Below, piece by piece: positions 6,135 through 10,204 of a DNA stretch of 10,204 bases. The position numbers and the translations under genes were made by a program. Below the pieces are notes generated by a model. That model was not told the DNA's origin. It was given only the letters and a program-made list of their open reading frames with translations, and searched no databases. Source of the stretch: CAZQSL01 sp964595945 (GTDB lineage: Bacteria > UBP15 > UBA6099 > JAJRTR01); assembly GCA_964595945.1 (NCBI GenBank), contig CAZQSL010000127.1, positions 1-10,204 on the forward strand, written 5' to 3'. Positions within the stretch are counted from its first letter, which is position 1. The number at the start of each line of letters is the position of its first letter.

Positions 6135-6881
6135 CTAATGGTGATGTCTGATGAAGTGAATGGCATCGAGGAGTTCGGGGAATTTGTAAATGATATAATC
6201 GGCTTCGATGCCGTCGCGATCCCAGGCGCCCTGGTTGGATTTGAAGAGAACGGTTTTCATGCCGAGCTGCCGGGCACCATGGACATCGTGATAGATGTCA
6301 TTGCCGACAAAGACGCAGTGTTGCGGTTCGATTTTCATTTTTTCGAGGGCGGTTTCGAAAAGCCGTTTGTCCGGTTTCCGGTATCCGTAGTCGCCGGAGA
6401 TAATAATGGGATCGAAGTAGGCGAGGAGTCCTACAGCGTTGAGTTCGGGCAGTGCCCAGGCGCTCTGCGCGTCGGAAACGATGGCTGTGCGGTAGTGGCG
6501 GGTGACGTGTTCTATGGTTTCACGGACACCGTGGTATACATGTAGCCGGTGGCGGGAAGCGGCGCGGTAGACTTCGGCGAGCAGGAGTGGAAGCTGAGCG
6601 ATTTTTTCGGGATTGAGGCGGCGGGTGAAGGCGGTGGAGTGATGTTCGACAATATGTTTGAAAATGGCGACCACATCAAATTCGGGATAGCGTTCGCCGC
6701 TTGAGTCGCGCTGTTCTTTCATGATGTGAAAGTATTTTTCGCGGACGGCGTCGTGGCTTATCTGGATGCCCTGGAAGGATAGCAGATTGCTGATAGTGCG
6801 GTAGATGTTGTCGTCGTGTTCGTCAGTGTGGATGTCGATCATGGTGCCGTTGATGTCGAAGAGTACGCCCTTGATATCCAT
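6135..6881 (-). CDS. HAD-superfamily hydrolase with Asn in motif I
   Basis: Predicted 248-residue haloacid-dehalogenase-superfamily enzyme, with an alpha-helical cap between motifs I and II (about 15-115) as in phosphoglycolate-phosphatase-like proteins. Motif I is FDINGTM (8-14) with nucleophile Asp9; motif II is Ser136 in AIVSDAQ; motif III is Lys169 in YGYRKPD; motif IV is VGNDIYHDVHGA (192-203) with Asp195 and Asp199 for magnesium. The usual second Asp of DxD is Asn11, which is found in some family members but removes the standard acid/base group of phosphatases. The ATG overlaps the stop of the upstream kinase gene by one base (TGATG), with a GGGGG ribosome site five bases before it, so translation is probably coupled. 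It likely acts on a small phosphorylated metabolite linked to that kinase; the substrate is unknown. The protein ends in HHH. Confidence 0.85.
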   Translation of the reverse strand: MDIKGVLFDINGTMIDIHTDEHDDNIYRTISNLLSFQGIQISHDAVREKYFHIMKEQRDSSGERYPEFDVVAIFKHIVEHHSTAFTRRLNPEKIAQLPLLLAEVYRAASRHRLHVYHGVRETIEHVTRHYRTAIVSDAQSAWALPELNAVGLLAYFDPIIISGDYGYRKPDKRLFETALEKMKIEPQHCVFVGNDIYHDVHGARQLGMKTVLFKSNQGAWDRDGIEADYIIYKFPELLDAIHFIRHHH

Positions 6882-7891
6882 CAGAACCCCCTGAGGCAGT
6901 ATTTTGCTTCGTCGATGAGCTGTCGGCGGTAGCGGCCGTCGAGCCAGTTGTTGCGCGCGATGCGCAGGAGAGTGATGCCCATGTAGAAAGGATTGCGAGC
7001 GGTGATGGACTCGAATGCCCGGTAGCGGTCGGGGAAGTGACAGGAGTATTCCCAGAGGAAGTGTCCGATGTAGGGTTCGGCGGCGAATCTGTTGCCGGTG
7101 AACTGGAGGAAAAAGTGCTTGAGTTCGCCGGCGATGCGGCCGGCATCGTAGAGGCGGTCGTCGCGGCGGGCGCGTTCGAGGTCGTATGTCATGACGCCGA
7201 GTCCGTCGCCGAACATGAAGTTGGAGGGAGTGGCGTCGCCGTGGACAAGCACCTGGTTGTCAGCCCACATAGCGGGGTTTTCGCGCCAGCGGTCCATGAG
7301 CCAGTAGAGTTCGCGGGCTTCGTCCCAGGTGATGGCATGATAGTGGAGCAGGCGTTTTACGAGGTGATCCATATACATGCAGTCGAGGTCGAAATTGACG
7401 GTGGCTTCGATGGCCGTGCGGTTGTGGAGAGTCGACAGGAAGTAGGCGAGTGCGGTGAGTTTGCGTCGGAGGCGCTCGTGGTCGTTGTGGAAGATGGCGC
7501 GCTCTATGATATTGCTGAAAAGTTCGCCTTCGCAGTATTCGGTGACGAGGAGGTCGTTGAGCGAGTAGTTGCAACCGAGGGGGCGGGCGACATAATGGGG
7601 CATGGATGTAAGGCCGTGACCTCGTACTTCGCAGAGGTTGAAGTATTCGCGCGCGAGGGTTTTGGAGGCCTTTTCGTGGTTGGAGTTGCCTCCGGTGAGA
7701 AAAAATTTGCCGATGAATTTCGTGAGTGTGTTTTTTTCTTCGTAGAGGTAGACGTCGTTGGACGCGTTGAGCTGAAAGACCCTGTAGCGCGCGTTTTGCA
7801 CCCATCCGCTCAGTTGAGGCTGTATGTCGTACTGCAGATAGCCGTGGAGCGGGTCATGGCGTGGTAATGTTCCGAGATATTTGCCCGGCAT
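6881..7891 (-). CDS. Aminoglycoside-phosphotransferase-fold (APH) kinase
   Basis: Predicted 336-residue cytoplasmic kinase of the APH/choline-kinase fold. The catalytic loop is LVHGDATPSNFMF (215-227) with Asp219 and Asn224, and the metal-binding segment is TYDLERARRDD (235-245) with Asp237. Lys58 (LTKFIGKFF) and Glu82 (AREYFNL) are plausible partners of the N-lobe ATP site. Such enzymes phosphorylate hydroxyls of small molecules (sugars, choline, amino alcohols, antibiotics) or occasionally proteins. Nothing here points to antibiotic resistance; the tight coupling with a HAD hydrolase suggests a metabolic or nucleotide-sugar-type role. The start ATG 7891 has AAGGA seven bases upstream. It is the first gene of a two-gene unit with a weak candidate promoter at 7940-7945. 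Confidence 0.83.
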   Translation of the reverse strand: MPGKYLGTLPRHDPLHGYLQYDIQPQLSGWVQNARYRVFQLNASNDVYLYEEKNTLTKFIGKFFLTGGNSNHEKASKTLAREYFNLCEVRGHGLTSMPHYVARPLGCNYSLNDLLVTEYCEGELFSNIIERAIFHNDHERLRRKLTALAYFLSTLHNRTAIEATVNFDLDCMYMDHLVKRLLHYHAITWDEARELYWLMDRWRENPAMWADNQVLVHGDATPSNFMFGDGLGVMTYDLERARRDDRLYDAGRIAGELKHFFLQFTGNRFAAEPYIGHFLWEYSCHFPDRYRAFESITARNPFYMGITLLRIARNNWLDGRYRRQLIDEAKYCLRGF

Positions 7892-7939
7892 GTTGTTCCT
7901 TTTCTATTCTTCTTGTGCCGACGTAGTAGTGCTAATATT

Positions 7940-7945
7940 ATTCTA
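7940..7945 (-). promoter_or_regulatory. Possible extended -10 element for the APH/HAD pair
   Basis: TAGAAT on the minus strand (5 of 6 to TATAAT) is preceded by TGT, an extended -10 pattern, 46 bases before the gene start. The nearest -35-like hexamer, TTGCAA at 7972-7967, is 21 bases away, which is too far for a standard promoter, so this rests on the -10 alone. Confidence 0.3.
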
Positions 7946-8087
7946 ACATATCAGGCTCGTGATTGGTTGCAAAATGTCGTTGTGATGAAGCGAAGTCATC
8001 CACTTGTGTGCAAACATGGAAGGAAAGAACGGTGAGTGACGGAGTGGCGGCGAAGTATCAGCCCCGAAGAGACTGAGTAATGACTGC

Positions 8088-8111
8088 CATTCCGAGCGAA
8101 GCGAGAAATCC
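8088..8111. repeat. Candidate dispersed intergenic repeat (CATTCCGAGCGAAGCGAG type)
   Basis: The run CATTCCGAGCGAAGCGAG followed by AAATCC resembles a class of short sequences repeated between genes in many bacterial genomes. Only one copy is in this window, so its repeat status rests on general resemblance and cannot be shown here. Confidence 0.35.
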
Positions 8112-8202
8112 GGCTATTCTGGATATCAATAGAAATACCCTATCCATTTGTATAAAAGCGGCACGGGGATAAACCCTGCTTTATAGAGAACATGTTTGTA
8201 TT

Positions 8203-8220
8203 ATCCGTGTAAATCCGTGT
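8203..8220. repeat. Two-unit 10-bp tandem (ATCCGTGT-AA)
   Basis: ATCCGTGT at 8203-8210 is repeated at 8213-8220 with AA between, giving a 10-base period. Similar ATCCGTGT doublets occur in intergenic sequence of several genomes; there is no evidence of function here. Confidence 0.45.
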
Positions 8221-8480
8221 CAGAAAGCCTTTTTTGTTTTCGGATGCTACAACGGATCATCTTGACAGACCATAGCCATACGTAGGGAAATACAATTGAT
8301 ATATCGTATTTCAGTCGTTTCTCAAAAGAAGAATTCCGATGTGGCCGTTTTTGGTTATACTTTTTGGTTTGCAACTCGGTATCAGGGGTAATCAGGATTC
8401 TTTTCGAGAACGGTCTGAATGATGAGCGCGAGAGACCCATGCTTGTGCTGGAAAGACATAAGCCGTGTCATTCGGATGCA

Positions 8481-8503
8481 GGGCAGGGCTCTGCGCCCTG
8501 CCC
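8481..8503. terminator. Strong GC hairpin downstream of the aldolase gene
   Basis: GGGCAGGGC (8481-8489) and GCCCTGCCC (8495-8503) form a perfect 9-bp stem with a 5-base loop, 38 bases beyond the aldolase stop codon. On the aldolase strand no T-tract follows, so it may be a stabilising or weak terminator hairpin, or a REP-type repeat, rather than a classic intrinsic terminator. Confidence 0.45.
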
Positions 8504-8541
8504 TCCGCGCCACACGTGTCAGTTTTGCATACGCGAATCGG

Positions 8542-9591
8542 TCAGGCGATGGTAATGTCTTTCGACAGATAGACATCCTGAACGGTATTGATGATTTTGA
8601 CGCCTTCGGCGAAGGGTTTCTGGAATGCTTTGCGTCCGAGTATGAGTCCCATGCCGCCTGCGCGTTTGTTGATGACAGCCGTGACAGCCGCGTCCTGCAG
8701 GTCATTGGTGCCTGAGGCGCCGCCGGAGTTGATGAGGCCGACGCGGCCCATGTAGCCGTTGGCCACCTGGTAGCGGGTGAGGTCGATGGGGTTGTCGGTG
8801 GTGAGTTTTTCGTAGACGTATTTGTGGGTTTTGCCGAATTTTATGGCGTTGTAGCCGCCGTTGGTTTCGGGGAGTTTCTGTTTGACGATGTCGGCTTTGA
8901 TGGTAGCGCCGATGTGATTGGCCTGTCCGGTGAGGTCTGCGGCGGTGTGGTAGTCGATGCCTTCTCTTGAGAATGCGGGGTTGCGCAGGTAGCACCAGAG
9001 GACGGTGAAGAGTCCGAGTTCGTGAGCGCGCGCGAAGGCTTCGGAGATTTCCTGTATCTGGCGGTTGGACTCAGGTGATCCGAAATAGATGGTGGCGCCG
9101 ATGCCGGCTGCGCCGAGGTCATAAGCCTGGTCGGCTGTTGCGAATTGTATCTGGTCGAAGATGGGAGGGTAGTTGAGCAGCTGGTTGTGGTTGATTTTCA
9201 GGATGAAGGGGATTTTGTGGGCGTATTTCCTGGCAGTCAGAGCGAGGACGCCGAGTGTCGTGGCGACGGCGTTGCAGCCTGCCTCGATGGCGAGGCGTAC
9301 AATGTTTTCGGGGTCGAAGTACATGGGGTTGGGGGCGAAGGATGCGGCGGCAGAGTGTTCGATGCCCTGATCGACTGGCAGGATGGAGACGTAGCCGGTG
9401 TTGGCGAGGCGGCCGGTGCCGAAGAGTTGCTGGAGGTTGCGCAGGACCTGTACGGGCCGGTCGCTTTGGGCGAATACTCTGTCGACGAAATCGGGGCCGG
9501 GCAGTGCGAGCTGACTCTGGTCGATCGTCGTGCATTTGTGTGTGAGCAGTCCTTGTGCTTTGTCACCAAGTATTTTGATAATTTCTTCCAT
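8542..9591 (-). CDS. fbaB: Class I fructose-bisphosphate aldolase, FbaB/DhnA type
   Basis: Predicted 349-residue cytoplasmic aldolase, almost the same length as Escherichia coli FbaB (350) and similar along its whole length. It reversibly cleaves fructose 1,6-bisphosphate to glyceraldehyde 3-phosphate and dihydroxyacetone phosphate through a Schiff base, without metal. Clear family segments are GYVSILPVDQGIEHS (66-80), AIEAGCNAVA (101-110), GATIYFGSPES (165-175), DLTGQANHIGATI (219-231), KADIVKQK (232-239) with Lys237 as the expected Schiff-base lysine, MGRVGLINSGGASG (281-294) and NKRAGGMGLILGRKAF (308-323), ending DITIA like the E. coli protein. ATG 9591 has a strong GGAGG ribosome site seven bases upstream. 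It lies 58 bases downstream of a histidine kinase gene on the same strand, with an inverted repeat in the gap. The coding strand is C-rich, so by skew it would be on the lagging strand. Confidence 0.96.
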   Translation of the reverse strand: MEEIIKILGDKAQGLLTHKCTTIDQSQLALPGPDFVDRVFAQSDRPVQVLRNLQQLFGTGRLANTGYVSILPVDQGIEHSAAASFAPNPMYFDPENIVRLAIEAGCNAVATTLGVLALTARKYAHKIPFILKINHNQLLNYPPIFDQIQFATADQAYDLGAAGIGATIYFGSPESNRQIQEISEAFARAHELGLFTVLWCYLRNPAFSREGIDYHTAADLTGQANHIGATIKADIVKQKLPETNGGYNAIKFGKTHKYVYEKLTTDNPIDLTRYQVANGYMGRVGLINSGGASGTNDLQDAAVTAVINKRAGGMGLILGRKAFQKPFAEGVKIINTVQDVYLSKDITIA

Positions 9592-9618
9592 CGAAATCCT
9601 CCGGGATGTTATTTGATG

Positions 9619-9638
9619 CTTTCATGGTGGCATGAAAG
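9619..9638. promoter_or_regulatory. Perfect inverted repeat between histidine kinase and aldolase genes
   Basis: CTTTCATG (9619-9626) and CATGAAAG (9631-9638) form a perfect 8-bp inverted repeat around four bases, 28 bases before the aldolase ATG and just past the kinase stop. No T-tract follows, so an operator or a leader hairpin near the ribosome site is as likely as a terminator. Confidence 0.45.
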
Positions 9639-9649
9639 TTTGTAAATGC

Positions 9650-10204
9650 TCATTGTTTGGCGTTGCTGTCCGGCAGTGTGGCGGCGAGTGGGATCGTGAC
9701 GGTGAATTGGCTGCCGGTACCGGGGCGCGAAGTGACAGAGATGGTGCCCTGAAGGTTTTCCACCGCGCGTTTGACAATGCTCATGCCGAGTCCTGTCCCC
9801 CTTGCGTGGAGGCGGGCGTTATCGGCGCGGCTGAATTCCTGGAACAGTTTTTCAAGGTGCTCCGGGGGTATTCCTATCCCGTGATCCTTAACAATCAGTT
9901 TTGCGTGATTGTTCCATCTGGCGACGGTCACGTCGACATGTCCGCCTCTTTTGGAATATTTTACCGCATTTGACAGCAGGTTGCGAATGACGAGTGCCGC
10001 GCTTGTTTCGTCTGCGTATATGGGTGCGCCGCCGGTTTCGGGGTAGCTGTAGTTGATAGTGATTTCCTTGCGGGCGGCTGATATTGCCTGGTTTTCGATT
10101 TCAGACTTGATGAGTTCGGTCAGGTCGATATGTTTTGTTTGGGGTTGTTTTGTTTTTTCGTGTGCGAGGTCGAGCAGGCCTTCGGCCATGCCGAGAGCTT
10201 CCTC
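9650..10204 (-). CDS. Sensor histidine kinase, C-terminal ATPase part (5' end beyond the window)
   Basis: The frame is open to the right edge, so the first visible residues (EEALG, then MAEGLLDLA) are internal; the methionine at 10189 is not the start. What is visible is the end of a dimerisation helix, then a HATPase_c domain: N-box IRNLLSNAVKYSKRGG (counting from that Met, 68-83, with Asn70 and Asn74), G1 box KDHGIGIPP (101-109), F-box-like LFQEFSR (115-121), G2 box GTGLGMSIVK (131-140) and the closing strand GTGSQFTVTIPL (158-168). This domain binds ATP and phosphorylates a histidine that should lie just beyond the edge. Signal, sensor domain and response-regulator partner cannot be seen. 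All key ATP-site motifs are intact. It ends 58 bases before the aldolase gene on the same strand, but I see no functional link. Confidence 0.92.
   Translation of the reverse strand, partial: EEALGMAEGLLDLAHEKTKQPQTKHIDLTELIKSEIENQAISAARKEITINYSYPETGGAPIYADETSAALVIRNLLSNAVKYSKRGGHVDVTVARWNNHAKLIVKDHGIGIPPEHLEKLFQEFSRADNARLHARGTGLGMSIVKRAVENLQGTISVTSRPGTGSQFTVTIPLAATLPDSNAKQ

Larger units (their letters stand above)
7892..8541. other. 650-bp gene-free interval with small repeat-like pieces
   Basis: No open frame here has a ribosome site plus recognisable protein features; the 79-codon frame at 8201-8440 (minus) and the frames across 8364-8715 look accidental. The interval is AT-richer than its neighbours in the middle (about 8150-8400). 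It contains short pieces of the kind often scattered between genes: a GATGA/TCATC inverted repeat near 7986, CATTCCGAGCGAAGCGAG at 8088-8105, a 10-base tandem at 8203-8220 and a strong hairpin at 8481-8503. The left end holds the APH promoter region, and the right end is the 3' flank of the aldolase gene. Confidence 0.55.

Noticed and set aside
7037..7867. 276-codon plus-strand open frame rich in Val, Glu and Gly
   Set aside because: Antisense to the APH-fold kinase, whose catalytic motifs are intact; the composition is typical of a shadow frame in biased codon use.
6881..7891. Aminoglycoside-resistance gene
   Set aside because: The APH fold alone does not imply resistance; the gene is coupled to a HAD hydrolase and lacks other signs of a resistance cassette.
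8201..8440. 79-codon minus-strand open frame
   Set aside because: No ribosome site or recognisable features, and it runs into the ATCCGTGT tandem; probably accidental.
1..10204. CRISPR array
   Set aside because: No regularly spaced repeats exist; the only long repeat is the 168-bp pair 4.8 kb apart.

Overview
This 10.2 kb stretch looks like an accessory or recently rearranged part of a mid-GC bacterial chromosome. Sec-type signal peptides on two periplasmic-type binding proteins suggest a diderm (Gram-negative) cell. The proteins belong to widespread families, so I do not name a phylum. No tRNA, rRNA, CRISPR array or intact transposase is visible.

Layout, left to right. (1) 1-678, minus strand: decayed tyrosine recombinase (phage-integrase family), running off the left edge. 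(2) 679-1081: no gene seen. (3) 1082-1249: first copy of a 168-bp MITE-like palindromic repeat. (4) 1275-4861, minus strand: a probable operon reading xylulokinase-type sugar kinase, then two tandem paralogous PhnD-like substrate-binding proteins. (5) 5003-5845, plus strand: a Nit1-type carbon-nitrogen hydrolase, divergent from the kinase. (6) 5850-6017: second copy of the 168-bp repeat, same orientation, 163 of 168 positions identical. (7) 6135-7891, minus strand: a translationally coupled pair, APH-fold kinase then HAD hydrolase. (8) 7892-8541: 650 bp with no convincing gene but several small repeat-like pieces. (9) 8542-9591, minus strand: class I fructose-bisphosphate aldolase of the FbaB/DhnA type. 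(10) 9650-10204, minus strand: C-terminal ATPase half of a sensor histidine kinase cut by the right edge.

How the parts relate. The kinase and two exported binding proteins are probably transcribed together from a recognisable sigma-70 promoter (TTGGCA, 17 bp, TAGTAT). No permease or ATPase gene accompanies the binding proteins here. The kinase/HAD pair has a stop/start overlap (TGATG), so the two are made together. The aldolase is central glycolysis/gluconeogenesis. The histidine kinase lies just upstream of it on the same strand.

The main non-gene signals are two. First, the repeat pair brackets the whole xylulokinase / binding-protein / nitrilase block. Second, GC skew changes sign across the window: the plus strand is C-rich on the left up to the second repeat and G-rich from about 6.13 kb until roughly 9.6 kb, regardless of gene orientation. 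That pattern fits either a replication-strand switch or an inversion/insertion junction at or next to the second repeat. I did not find a clearly new biological system; the repeat-bracketed block and the skew junction are the strongest leads.
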